Origin: Echria macrotheca
Taxonomy: Eukaryota > Ascomycota > Sordariomycetes > Sordariales > Schizotheciaceae
Direction of reading: 5' to 3'
NCBI GenBank assembly: GCA_030411725.1
Contig: MU839827.1
Coordinates: forward strand, 806,001 to 870,000
Length of the DNA stretch: 64,000 nucleotides
Below, piece after piece: positions 32,235-42,762 of the stretch. Positions within the stretch are counted from its first letter, which is position 1. Each line of letters begins with the position of its first letter. The notes under the pieces are model-generated. The model searched no databases. It worked only from the letters and a program-made list of their open reading frames with translations, and was not told where the DNA came from. Both the position numbers and the translations under genes were made by a program.

Positions 32235-33625
32235 ATGCTGGTCGCCATCGCGAGGGCCGCCGCTTCCGACGAGCCGTCCGATGTCTCCGCTCCGCCTCCG
32301 CTCCCGCCCGGCTTTGATCCCAATGTCTACTCCGACGTTCCCGTCTTCAATCGCCGCACTGACCTCTGGGCTATAACCATTCCGTTCATTGTCGGTGGCT
32401 CCTCCGATCCGCCCTCCGTCGTCACAGAGCTAACGAGTCGACAGGTCTTCTCGTGGATATGCGCCCTGTTCCGGCTGTACGTCAGGGTATTCGTTGTCCG
32501 TACCCCGGGCCTCGATGATTTCTTCATGGGTCTCGCTTTGGTAGCCTCGACGATCTGCTCCGTCGTCCTGTGCATCGGTACTTCTTCCCCCGCCTCTTTC
32601 ACTCAACACGAAACTGACCAACCTCAGCCCCCGATTTCGGGTTTGGCAGATCCATATATACCCTGACTGAACCCGAGATCGAACAGATGATCAAGCTCAT
32701 GTACATCGGCAACTTCCCGTACCCCATGTCCGTCACCTTTATCAAGATCGCCCTGCTGTTCCAGTATCTGCGCATCTTCAAGCCGGGGTCCGGATATTAC
32801 GTGCTCTGCAAGTATCTCATCGTGGCCATCGCCCTATGGGGGGCAGCCTTTGCGGTGATATTCTGGACGCCATGTATCCCCCTCGCCGCTTACTGGGACT
32901 TCTCCATCACCGACGCGCGTTGCTGGGGATACGGATCGCACGACCTGGACGAGTTTATGCGGTACTTTATCACCCAGTCCGTCACGACGGCGGTACTCGA
33001 CTTCGTCGTCTTCATCGTCCCCGCCCGTCTCTACTTCCAACCGAAAACGGAAAGGAAGACGCGGATAGCTTTGCTTTGTCTATTCGCACTCGGTCTTTGG
33101 TACGTTCGCCTTGCGGATTTCACATGGCGGCATGCTGACAGAACATGTAGCGTGAACGCGCTGTCCTTGTGGCGGATGGGATATGTGATCCATCTCGCGA
33201 AAGGGGGCGGAACCTCTTTCGATCCCACGTGGTACAGCCCGATGGCCGCCGGTCTGTCCACCATCGAAGCGCACCTTGCTGTTGCATGCGCTGCCATGCC
33301 TGTCTTCTGGCCAACACTGGAGAAGACGTGGAACCGGATTTTCGTAACGACCGAGGTGTCCGTGTCGACCGATTATGGCGAATTTCCGTCCAAACCGAAG
33401 GATGTCGAGCTTCAGTCGGTCTCATCCGATAAGAACCTCACGCTGGATCCGGCACAGATGTCCGAAGGGTGGGACCCATTCTCAGCGTTTGAGGGAGATG
33501 ATACCGCGGGTCTTGGGGAGAGCGAGACAGTCATCGAAGCTCTGCCTCGTAGGAAGCAGCGTAGTCTGAAGTTGTTGTTCCAGAAAGCGAGCAAGAGACC
33601 ACCGGACGACGAGAAGGAGCAGTGA
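32235..33625 (+). CDS. Fungal rhodopsin-domain / Pth11-like seven-helix membrane protein (B)
   Basis: Seen: four exons, 32235-32390, 32445-32577, 32628-33099 and 33151-33625, giving 411 residues. The first intron (54 nt, with a GCTAAC branch site) is a multiple of three and could be retained. The second join gives DFGFGRSIYTLTEPEIEQM, typical of the first extracellular loop; the third gives FALGLCVNALSLWRM. Other family features are TPGLDDFFMGLALVASTIC, SVTFIKIALLFQYLRIF, the YWDFSITDARCWG loop and helix 7 with STIEAHLAVACAAMPVFWP (the E-x-x-x-A/C-A-P pattern). The roughly 100-residue acidic/Ser-rich C-terminal tail is much longer than in its divergent neighbour and would be cytoplasmic. It lacks a CFEM domain. 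An in-frame ATG at 32190 would add 15 residues. Confidence 0.87.
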
Positions 33626-33846
33626 CGTTCCGAAAAGAAACAGAGAAACTAGAGTCGCCCAACATTCCGAACCATGAACTGTGCCCTACTTTCTTTGTAT
33701 CTTCAAGCGTCGCCTGATATTTCCTCACTGTCAGTCTGACGATAGTGTGTGTTCTGACCCTCTTGTAAGCCGCGTGAACGATATGATCGCCTAGCTCTTT
33801 CGTCGCCCTGTCGCCACCCATGACATCGCGAAAGTCTTGCAAGAAG

Positions 33847-35942
33847 TCATTGGTAGGTAGGCCAAGCCCGCATCAACGTCTCCGAGGTTTCGCGAGAATC
33901 TGATGCACTCATGGGGACAAGGACGATTCCTGTCTCGCGCAGGTATAGTGTGAACCGGAATTGTCCGAGTGCGGTAGTGTATATACACCGAATTGCCGAC
34001 GGAAATCCCTGCACCTCAAACATTGCCCCGTTTCTCAGAGGTGAGACCTCCATGTTGGGATCCCATCCCTGAAAACATTGAATGTTAGGGTCGCTGATAT
34101 TCATACTGAACAGAGAACGATATCCCCGGGGTTCCCTTCCTGGATCCATATGTGGGGATTGCAGGGGAAACAGGGCCAAGTAAATGCCTTTCAATAAAAA
34201 TCTGCCTTGTGAGGCTGTGGGGAGGACGACGTATCGCTGCTCACAGATCTGCCAGTGTGGGCACAGTCTGACAAATAGCTTGCTATCCCTCTCGACCTCC
34301 CGAATGAACCTGCATACTAACTCATCTCGGTATCGACAGTGAAAGTAAGATATGTAGAGCCCCGGGATGTTGTCCATTTGGGAGAGGAAGACGTGAAGTC
34401 TTGGACCGCGGCTTGTCATGGCTGGAGGTTGATGTTCAACATATGACCTGTACTTGATCGATGCCTCAACCGCGCTCAACGGCGTTGTTGACGCCACATT
34501 CCTGCAAAACGCGTAGTCCGATGGAACTGGTCGGGACATGTTGCCAGAGCTGGATCTTCCCCCCAGCTCACCTGGCTCGGCAAGCCTTGCCTGTCAAGTA
34601 TAGCGGCAACGATGTCTTCCACTGAGTCCGCCTGTCTGTCGCCCAGCGAATGTGTTCTATCCCTATCGAGGAAGTAGGCCAGAATGGTGTAATCCTCTGT
34701 GATACTGAGGGTCGCTTCCTGGGGACGCTGAAAAGCTCTCTCTCCTTCACCGTAGATCAGTGGCATGTTGACACCGAAAATTCCGAGAAGAGAGTATGCC
34801 CTATCTCCGGCCCTTCTTGTTTCTCGGTTTGTCGCCCAGGTCATCCGCTCAGCCACGGGGAAGGTTGATACGTTCAGCCCGCTCAAAACGGAGCGGTTTA
34901 TACCGGTTATGTCGGGAATGTGGTCGACCATAGGCAGCTTGGTACCGATCTCATCCCATTCTCTTGTGTAAAACTCAACAACGTCGGGGCGATCAGCTCC
35001 TGCAAGGTCCATCCTCTCATGAACTAGCGACTGAGTCTGATGCTACTGGACGTGTTGAACAGCATGCCGTCGGCGACTCTCGCGAGCATGCCTGAGGCGG
35101 AGACGTCGGCTAAATAGACATAGCATATTTCTGCTTCTCTATACTCGGTACCCGAGGTACATAGAGTTGATGGCTTCGGAAAGTTCAATCAGGTTCGTCT
35201 TGTCGATGCTGGTGAATGGTTAGACTGTTGTGGAAGTACCTAGACATTGAAGGCGCCCGAGCAAGCGCCTGCCAAAAAAACCCGGACTGCAAAAATCCAG
35301 CACGAGACCCTGTATTAACAGTGGCTTAGCATCTCTTCCACTTTCCATCACCCCACCACTCCCACCAAGTAGACCAGCCTTACAATTATACCTTAAAACC
35401 AACGTTTAAAGATCAGAAAAAGGCGTAGATATCCTGTAAACACGTATCGAGGTCATTGCGCAGTTTCAAAGGAAAAGAAATTGAGAGAGAAGCTAAAGAA
35501 AAAGAAGAAGGCAAAAGATATCGAAGGGCCGAGAACGAACTATAGGCAGAGGTCGGGAGATCTGTTAGTGTAAAGCTGTCAAGTGATCGCAGCAGATACC
35601 TGATGGGTACCCGTTTTGACAGGTAAATTGTACTGGTGGTCAGGTACCTGTAGGTAATGAGTCCGTTTTATTTTGTCAACCGCTTGCCGAGTAAGAGCTT
35701 ACGCACCAACAAGTATCGATCCAGATCCAGTTAAAGAGGTCCTTGTGGGCTTTCGCACATGCGCCTTGGATTTTGGAGAAGCCTGCTTTCGAGCGTGTGT
35801 GTTGGAGCGACGTCGTCAGGTCCTGGAAAATGACCTCATCTTCGGGTATGCCCCAAGTGTGGGAGAGAATTGTATAGGGCGGGAACGGGCTGGATTGAAC
35901 CTCCTCAAGTCTGAAGGAGCCGCCGGTCGGAAGGAGTCGCAT
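33847..35942 (-). pseudogene. HET (heterokaryon incompatibility) domain gene, multiply disrupted
   Basis: HET-domain proteins trigger cell death on fusion of incompatible strains. Seen, in order: a start with MRLLPTGGSFRLEEV and YTILSHTWG (classic HET start) in 35707-35942; a GTGCGT...AG interval of 498 nt whose removal rebuilds WIWIDTCCIDKT, the HET core; then SEAINSMY and, after an in-frame TAG at 35139-35141 and a frame change, EAEICYVYLADV; a TAG at 35024-35026 exactly where the conserved Trp of R-W-F-x-R-G-W should be; RGWTLQELIAP; a one-base frame change around 34986-34989; then the intact stretch REWDEIGTK to YSLLGIFGVNMPLIYGEGE; another frame change near 34530; and a final open part to 33847. 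At least three frame changes and two stops make function very unlikely. Confidence 0.85.
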
Positions 35943-36396
35943 GGTGATGAAGCGTTCAAACGATGTCTGGAGAAAAACTCGGCGGGGTGTTGATTGTCGG
36001 GTCGTGGAGAGGAAGGCTCTGCCATCGCTTCTTTCCGCGAGGACAACAAGCTCGGCAAAGATTGTCCCGCACCGGAGTTGCCCCGGCGGCAGCCAATGAA
36101 CAATCTGATACACCATGGCCGCAGCAAACGCACAACTCTTTGGCTTACCATCGGGGCTGCAAGGTCCTGCAAATACTCGAGCGCCACTCTCAGAGTCCAG
36201 ATCAACGATGTCAATGACAGTATATTTCTTTTTTTAGGCATGCCTTTTTTGTACTTTAAATACCCACGTGACTGTTCAACGCAGCTCAGGGTCTGTGCTT
36301 GCTCAGATACCTAATGTCCGACAAACCAATTCCTGACCTGCAAAAAAACTTGTTTCGCTAAACATTCTACCAACACCCTGGGTCGCGCTGCTTGTC
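35943..36396. other. Gene-free interval
   Basis: This is the divergent space between the HET pseudogene and the BTB gene. No feature was recognised; an AT-rich block lies near 36225-36265. Confidence 0.5.
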
Positions 36397-37457
36397 ATGT
36401 CATTTGGGTTGCCGACACCGACATGGGAGGAGTGAGTTCTCATGCATGACGAAGCTCCATTGGCGCTGACTTGACTCTTCCCAGGTTCGCGTCCTCGCCG
36501 CCCTTCACCATAGTCGTCGGTGCCAACAAGAAGAAGTTTTACATGCACTCTGCTTTACTAGCGAGCCTTTCCACTCCGCTCAGCCGCCTCGTCAATAACG
36601 ACAATTTCAAGGAGTCGCACGAAGCCGAGGCAACCTGGGGTGATGTCGACGAGGAGACGTTTGCGTATTTCGTGCAATATGCCTATACGTTTGACTACCA
36701 CGTCCCCGGCCCTCCCAGCAAAGGGGGGGGCTTCTGGGGCGGCAGCGTAGGATCGAGTTTCGGCCCAATCGCTATTGCACCTGAAAAGTCGACCAACACA
36801 ATCATCGGAACTCCAGCGGTCACTTCTGACACCGCTACTGGAAGGCCGACCGGCAGCCTGTTCGGAAGCCCGGTGCCTACCCCAGCCACCGCCTCCACAC
36901 CCGCGGGTCGAGGACTGCATTTCCAGTTCGGAAAGAATCCTGAGCCCTCGATCACCAGCGCACCTACCCAAAAAGGCTCCGAGGCTCTCCGGGCCAAACT
37001 CGCCTCAGAATTCAAATCACCCCCCGTGTTCGGTGGTCCTCGCAGATTAGTAGCTCAAGCTGTTCGGCCCCTTTCGACAACCATTCAAAATAGTACCAGC
37101 GTCAAGATTCTCAACCCTCTACTCGCACACGCCCGCCTTTTTATCCTTGCCGACTACTATGACATCGCGGCCCTGGCCGATATTTCCTACAAAAGAATGG
37201 GCCAAGCTCTTCTCGACCACTACAGCGACCCGAAAGCGTTCGAGCACGCGTGGCAGATGGAGCACGTGGTTGAGCTGCTTGCGTATTGCTGGAGTGACGA
37301 TCGACCGGCAAAGCTGAGGGAGTCGATGATTCTGTACGTGGCGTGTGAGATGGAGGTTTTGTGGGACAACGAAGGGTTCCGAAAGTTGGTTGAGAACAGC
37401 GGTGAGTTGGCGATGGATTTGCTTGCGATGATGGCGCAAAGGTTGAAATCTTCTTGA
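36397..37457 (+). CDS. BTB/POZ-domain protein with a large internal insertion
   Basis: Seen: exon 1 at 36397-36431 and exon 2 at 36485-37457 give 335 residues, starting MSFGLPTPTWEEFASSPPF. The BTB fold begins with PPFTIVVGANKKKFYMHSAL and continues through SRLVNNDNFKESHEAEATWG and EETFAYFVQYAYTFDY. It is then interrupted by about 120 low-complexity residues (Gly, Ser, Thr, Pro, with four Phe-Gly dipeptides). The fold and BACK-like helices then resume with LLAHARLFILADYYDIAALA. BTB proteins are dimerisation and cullin-3 adaptor modules; small fungal BTB proteins of this type have no assigned role. The 35-nt first exon was placed because it supplies the only ATG that joins in frame. An insertion at this place is known in other fungal BTB proteins, though its function is not. 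Confidence 0.8.
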
Positions 37458-38434
37458 AGAGTCGGTTTCCTCGCGTAGGTAGAATGGTAGATTGAGCGGA
37501 AAAGGTTCACCAGGGCTGGTAGGAGTCAAAAGAGCAAAAACAAAAAAGAAACAAAAACGAAGTCACCGCACACAGCAAACAGCGAGACCATCATTCTCCT
37601 TCGTCCATTTGGAGTATTTGACTGAATCCTTTTCTTGGTGTCCTTTTGGCCTCGAGTAGGTATAGTGAATGATTTCTAGGTGTACACGCTTGACCCATTC
37701 CGCTGTCATTGTCCACCATGCCGCGCTGCGATTGCGATTTCGAACCGCAGGACAGCCCACATCAGGTCTATAGCCAGTGACGTACATCAGGGGGCCCACC
37801 AGTGCAAAACGAGACATGAGAGAAGCTAGGTAAGCAAGCGGATAGTAGGGCGTGCCATCAAGTAAAATTAATTGTCAAGGACCCACCAGATCAGCTGTAT
37901 TCCCTGTATTATCCGACATGCCATGTGCGGTATTATTGCCAGATTGAGAGCTGCAGCTTCGAGAAGATTCCTGGGTACAATATGGGGACTGCGGTGTCGA
38001 AAGTTCTCGAGATACACTTTTTTTTGGATTAACCGCGGTACCTATATATCAATCTAGGTAGTGCGATAGATGATTGATGCCAGACCTTTGTTGTGGTAGA
38101 ACAAGACGCTGCTAATAAGACGGGCAGATTTGAAGCCGAACCCCTATTCGGATTATTTGTCAGCGGGGGTTTGTGTTTTCCCTGTACCTTTACGCCAAGC
38201 TATTGCAATGCAGCCGCAGAGAAACATGACGACGGAATATCTTCAGTTTGTGTATTATGTCATCTATTGCTGTAGTATCGATGTGATGTTTCGACGATAA
38301 ATACTCGAGGGGCGGTGTTGAGATGGACAAGTGAACGACACGACTAACTGACCTAGAGTTGTTAGAGACCATCTCATCACTGAACAGCCGGATCACCTGA
38401 AATATATCTGAACCGCCTCGATATCCTTGTCAAA
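37458..38434. other. Gene-free interval
   Basis: No gene was seen. Several TACCTA/TAGGTA motifs occur near 37800-38060. The right part is the promoter of the NmrA-like gene. Confidence 0.5.
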
Positions 38435-39430
38435 ATGAGCCAGCGATTCCCCTCGGTAGCCATCATCGGCGTAAGCCAGCCCCTTTCCGACATCCATCCC
38501 CTTTTCTAAATACTCACAACCCTCCCACAGGCAACCGGAAATGTAGGCCGCCTCATCCTCGCAGCCCTACAATCCGCCACACCCCCCTTTGAACGCATCA
38601 CCGTCCTCACCCGCTCATCCTCCACGCCGCCCGACCCATCCCTGTTGACCAACCCCAACACCCACATCGTCACAGTCGACTACACCTCGCGCGACTCCCT
38701 CGTCTCGGCCCTCCACGGCGTGGACGCAGTCGTCTCCGCCATCGCGACGCAGTCCGTCGACACGCAGAAACAAATCATCGACGCGGCCGTCGAGGCCGGC
38801 GTGCGCTTCTTCATCCCGTCCGAGTTCGGGCTGGCGAATACGCACCCCCTCTTACGTCGCGATTTTCCCATCTTTGAGGATAAGGCTGTCATTCAGGAGT
38901 ATCTTGAACAGTACCGGCTCCAGGGGAAGATTGACTACGCGCTGATTTTTGTCGGGTTGTTTCTTGATTGGGGTATGGATGGGTTTGTGATTGATGTCCG
39001 CAACAAGAAGGTTGGGTTCTGGGACGGCGGGGAGAGGCCTATTTCTATGACTACGATGGGGAGTATTGGGGTTGCGGTGAGGGGTGTGTTGGAGGGGAAG
39101 GTGGGGAGCCAGAGAGAGGTGAGGGTTAAGGATGTCAATATCTCGCAGCGCAGGCTGTTTGAGCTTGCGTGTGAGGTTTTGGGGAGTGACGGGTGGGAGG
39201 TGAGGGATGTGGATACTCTGGAGGCCATAAAGACGGCGCAGCGCAAGATGGAGGAGGGGACGGCGGAGCTGGATGATATCTATGCGTTTGTTTATCGAGC
39301 TTCGACGGCGCCGCAGTATGGGCAGCCGTGGGGCGACGGGGAGGATGATAGCGAGAAGCTGGAGCTGAGGGTGTGGACAGATGACGACATACGCAGGCTG
39401 ATTCGGGAGGTAGCTGGGTTGGATAAGTGA
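38435..39430 (+). CDS. NmrA-like / isoflavone-reductase-like NAD(P)-binding protein
   Basis: Seen: exon 1 at 38435-38470 (12 codons) and exon 2 at 38531-39430 give 311 residues. The 60-nt intron splits the nucleotide-binding loop: joined, it reads FPSVAIIGATGNVGRLI, the G-x-x-G-x-x-G of atypical short-chain dehydrogenases. FFIPSEFGLAN is the characteristic mid-domain motif of the NmrA/PCBER group. The catalytic Lys of true phenylcoumaran-type reductases is not clearly placed, so the protein may be either an oxidoreductase acting on an aromatic or small carbonyl compound or a redox-sensing regulator. It has a strong start context (CAAAATGAG). Its partner or pathway is not apparent from its neighbours. 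Confidence 0.85.
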
Positions 39431-40309
39431 GGTAGGGATGTTATGGAGTGTTCTCTGGGGCTTGGTACCCGCTCCTGAGTCCTTGGAATAGATGTTACTA
39501 CTTGTTTATCTGGCATCCTGTTGGCATCCATTACCAGGTATCCGTACCTTACCAATGCACCGAAGCATAGTGGATCATAGCTAACGCTGTCGGACACCCT
39601 CATTGTGTCAGGTGCGATGGTGGCTGTCTACCTTAGGTGTCGAATGATAACTGGTAACCAGAAGACAGCAACCACCACCACCGACTGTCTGATTGGATTT
39701 TGCCACTCTAAAAGCCCCTCCAGAGAAAATCGGCACCAAACATTATTAGCTCCTTCAACATTCTTCGAACGTTAAAGAGGCCCTCGCCATGATAGGCATC
39801 GCCTGCAACGTGATGCAGCTCATCAGCTTTTCTGGCCAAATTGTGCATTGAATGTTCAGGAGGGGGGTACAAGGCATTGAGGAAGGAGTCATCGGTGGAG
39901 GGCTTTTGGGGGGGGGGTTCCTGCCTCCCCTGGAACACCGGCTATCTATTCAGCAAGTGGAAAATCAATGGGAAGGTCCGCGGACTGAACACTGGACAGC
40001 TTAGGAAAGCTATCAATTGGATAGTTACCCATTCACCCCGCTCTGTTAGCCTCCCTATCCACTTCCAAATCCTGGGAATAAGCACTGACGCGTCCTGTCA
40101 GCATCCTTCCTCCGTAACGGGAACCAACAATCTCCTTGGATCCAACAACCGGCATATCGGTATTGAAAAACTATATAAAGTTACCTCCTGCCGGGCCACA
40201 CCATGTTCAAATGATTCATCCTCATCTCGCTATAGACACCTCAAGCTCACTCATCACCGACCAGACAACCCCGGCGATACGCAGCATCAAAACAAGAAGG
40301 GTAGCAAAA
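39431..40309. other. Gene-free interval with a G10 run
   Basis: No convincing gene was seen. A 76-codon minus-strand frame (39708-39938) crosses a poly-G run near 39909-39918 and shows no family motif. The right end is the leader of the following small gene. Confidence 0.45.
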
Positions 40310-40807
40310 ATGTCATCAGACCAAAAGAATCTCCGGTCCAAAATGGAGCACACCCTCCGTGCCCTCCTCCAAAGTCCCGTCGAAGCCTCCGCGGCCAACG
40401 ACCCCTCTCTGCTCTCGACCGTCCTCGACCCCGCCTGCAAGCGGTACATCCAGCCAGCCTCGCTCCTGTCCAAGCTCGGCGCGCCGCCTGATTTCTTCTT
40501 TGACGTGCCCAGCTACGAAGCCGCCATCGGCTCTGAGATGGCCGTGTTTTCTGTCAAGGGTGTCGAGGTGGACAATGTGTGCGTGGATGTGGAGGGACGG
40601 AAGGGGTCTGCGATCGCGGTGTTTGATCAGCTCCTTAAAGATGGGCGGGAGTTTCGGGTGGGGTTTTCGTGGCATGTTGAGTTTAGTGAGGATGGTGAGC
40701 GGGTCGTGAGGATTTTGCAGTACGCGGATGCGGTTGGTTTTGTTGAGTTTGAGGGGGCTGTGAGGGAGTTGGTCGCGGAGGAAGCGGGGAAGGAGTCGAA
40801 GGAGTGA
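40310..40807 (+). CDS. Small protein of unknown function (165 residues)
   Basis: A single-exon frame starts in a strong context (GCAAAAATGTC). I do not recognise a family with confidence. The N-terminal half is helical (SKMEHTLRALLQ; PSLLSTVLDPACKRYI). The C-terminal half alternates short beta-like segments (EVDNVCVDVEGRKGSAIAVF; REFRVGFSWHVEFSEDGERV), which is the order expected of an NTF2/SnoaL-like alpha+beta cone fold; this is only an impression. There is no signal peptide, membrane segment or cysteine pattern, so it is probably soluble and cytosolic. Codon bias shifts from C-rich at the start to G-rich at the end, as in other real genes here. Confidence 0.7.
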   Translation: MSSDQKNLRSKMEHTLRALLQSPVEASAANDPSLLSTVLDPACKRYIQPASLLSKLGAPPDFFFDVPSYEAAIGSEMAVFSVKGVEVDNVCVDVEGRKGSAIAVFDQLLKDGREFRVGFSWHVEFSEDGERVVRILQYADAVGFVEFEGAVRELVAEEAGKESKE

Positions 40808-41113
40808 GTGTGCCGAGTGGTCTGCATGGGCGTGCGATATCTTGCGACAATGATCCCGAAAATATGTTTTAGGAGTATCCCATACTTCTTCGGTGCTATT
40901 TCTTTATTTACAGCCGATCTTTGATTGCATCTATAAAAAAATAGGTAGGTTCAGTTCATAATAGCTGCAAGGCTGCTCGATCGTCTTACAAGGCTGCTTG
41001 GACTCAGCGTCAATCAGCGATGTAATCCGTACCTAGGTACACACTAATCACGATAGCCATGTCTCACTTTCTCGACCCTCGATTCTCGCTGTTTCTGAAA
41101 TCTCAATTCTCTC
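40808..41113. other. Gene-free interval between convergent genes
   Basis: This 306-bp tail-to-tail space holds the 3' ends of the small unknown and the reductase-like gene. Nothing else was seen. Confidence 0.5.
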
Positions 41114-42172
41114 TTACAAATTCTCTTCGCTAAGTTCCGGCACATTCTCCGACTGCAACTGAGCCGTCAACCCACCGGCAGCATACACTCCCATGGCGAT
41201 GGCATTCGCCACAGCCGGAACCATCGATGCGCAGTCTCCGATCGCAAAAACGCCCTTAACGCTCGTCTCGTTGAACGGCGGTGTAACGTTGATGACACCA
41301 GCGTCTGTCGTCTCAACCCCGAGCTGCTCGACAAACGGACCGTTGATTTTAGTCCGCGGCTTGTGAACGACGAATCCCTCCTCGACGACGCTCCCGTCTG
41401 CAAGATGAACCTGGACCCCTTGACCAGTAGGACTCTGCTTCGCGAGTCTTGTAACTGTACGATTGTCGATTTTGATTCTTTTGTCGTTGTGTGTCGTACT
41501 GGAACGTAGGATATCCCCAAGCTGGGTTTGGACGTCGATGTTGCCGTCGGTGTAGATGGTCACGGACTCGCTGAGGCGGAGCGCCATCCTCGCCAGATGC
41601 AAGGCGACCTGGGGCTGCGCAACGTCTTGGATGGCGAGAACGCCGGAGGAGGGCGCGCCGCGGGATTCGTAGCCGTCGCAGAAGAGACACTGATATCTAG
41701 GTGCTTATATCAGTATTGAAAGCGTCAACAAGAGGAAAGGAAAGAAAAAAAAGACAACATACACCCCCCTACCCCAAACATCCCCGTACCCTTCAACGGG
41801 CGGAAAAACATCCGACACCCCCATGGCCAAGACCAGCTTCCTACCCCACCACCTCTGTCCCTCCGCGTCCACCGCCCGGAACAGCTTTCGCCCCTCGTCG
41901 AAGGCAACGGAATCGACACGACCGCTTTTCGATCCGCGCCGGAACTCAACGATCCCGGCGTACCGTGCCGCGAGGTCGTCGCGTGCCTTGGCCCGGAAGT
42001 CGGCCGGGTCTCGATGGTCCCAGCCGAGCACGTTGTGCATGTGGCTGGTGGGGGCGTTGCGGTAGACGCCCGAGTCGAAGACGATGGTTCGGTAGAGCTG
42101 GCGCGCTAGGGCGGTGGCGGTGGCGAGACCGGCTGGGCCGCCGCCTATGATTAGGACGTCTGCGATTGTCAT
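41114..42172 (-). CDS. Thioredoxin-reductase-like flavoprotein (GliT-type) with CxxC
   Basis: Seen: exon 1 at 41763-42172 and exon 2 at 41114-41696 give 330 residues. The FAD-binding GGGPAG is at residues 10-15. The 66-nt intron falls immediately before the redox-active site; the join reads RGVYQCLFCDGYE with CLFC at 140-143. The FAD-binding GVFAIGDCASMVPAVANAIA is near the C-terminus. This is the architecture of low-molecular-weight thioredoxin reductases and of the fungal disulfide oxidases (GliT/HlmI type) that close epidithio rings. No gliotoxin-type cluster genes are visible around it, so a specialised oxidase is less likely than a stand-alone small-thiol or disulfide oxidoreductase, but sequence alone cannot separate these. 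The NADPH-binding GxGxxA region is divergent, which is typical of the oxidase branch. Confidence 0.85.
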
Positions 42173-42762
42173 GTTTGCGGGACTTTGCTGTTTTAGGTTA
42201 TATGACTGACTGTTGGGATTAACATGTTGTCTGGGCAGGAAGGGGCTTCATTTTGGGGGTTGCTATATAGTAGGAGACGGTTGTCTGTTGCGGAAAGAAA
42301 CTGTCGGAGACTTTGGCACTCAGCAGAAGCCAAGATTGACGAGCTCGATACCTAACTTGCTCACGGTAGGATCCCGACTATTGTTTTGTTTATCAGTCAA
42401 GGTCGGGGATATTCCTGTTAGAGTGGTGCTGGGGCCAACCAAAAGTCGCCGATGTGCCAACATCAAGTGTTGAAGGCAGGAAAGTCGCCGAAGTATCTCT
42501 CCGGCGAACGGATCGGACGAGTCCAGTCCTTGGCGTACTGGCGTGTTCTCTAGGTATTTCTTTGTCTCTAGACTTGCTATTTCTTCGTGTGTGTTACGTA
42601 CCTTACCTACTGTTGTGAACGAAAAAATACTTGACGCGTCGATTTGTTACACAGCGTCGCCAATAATTTGAACGCATATTATGCTTAAAACGAGAGGCTT
42701 GTAGCTACCTATACGTGTACTCAAGAAATACCGAAAATGAATCAATGTGTACCCCGCCGTTA
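42173..42762. other. Gene-free interval
   Basis: This is the promoter side of the thioredoxin-reductase-like gene and the 3' flank of the PI-PLC-X gene. No coding feature was seen; TACCTA motifs lie near 42600 and 42705. Confidence 0.5.

Noticed and set aside
39708..39938. A 76-codon minus-strand frame
   Set aside because: It looks mildly protein-like but crosses a G10 run, has no recognised motif and no clear exon partners.
41114..42172. A complete gliotoxin-type cluster around the GliT-like gene
   Set aside because: Neighbouring genes are a small unknown and a PI-PLC-X protein; no NRPS, P450, methyltransferase or transporter of such a cluster is visible.
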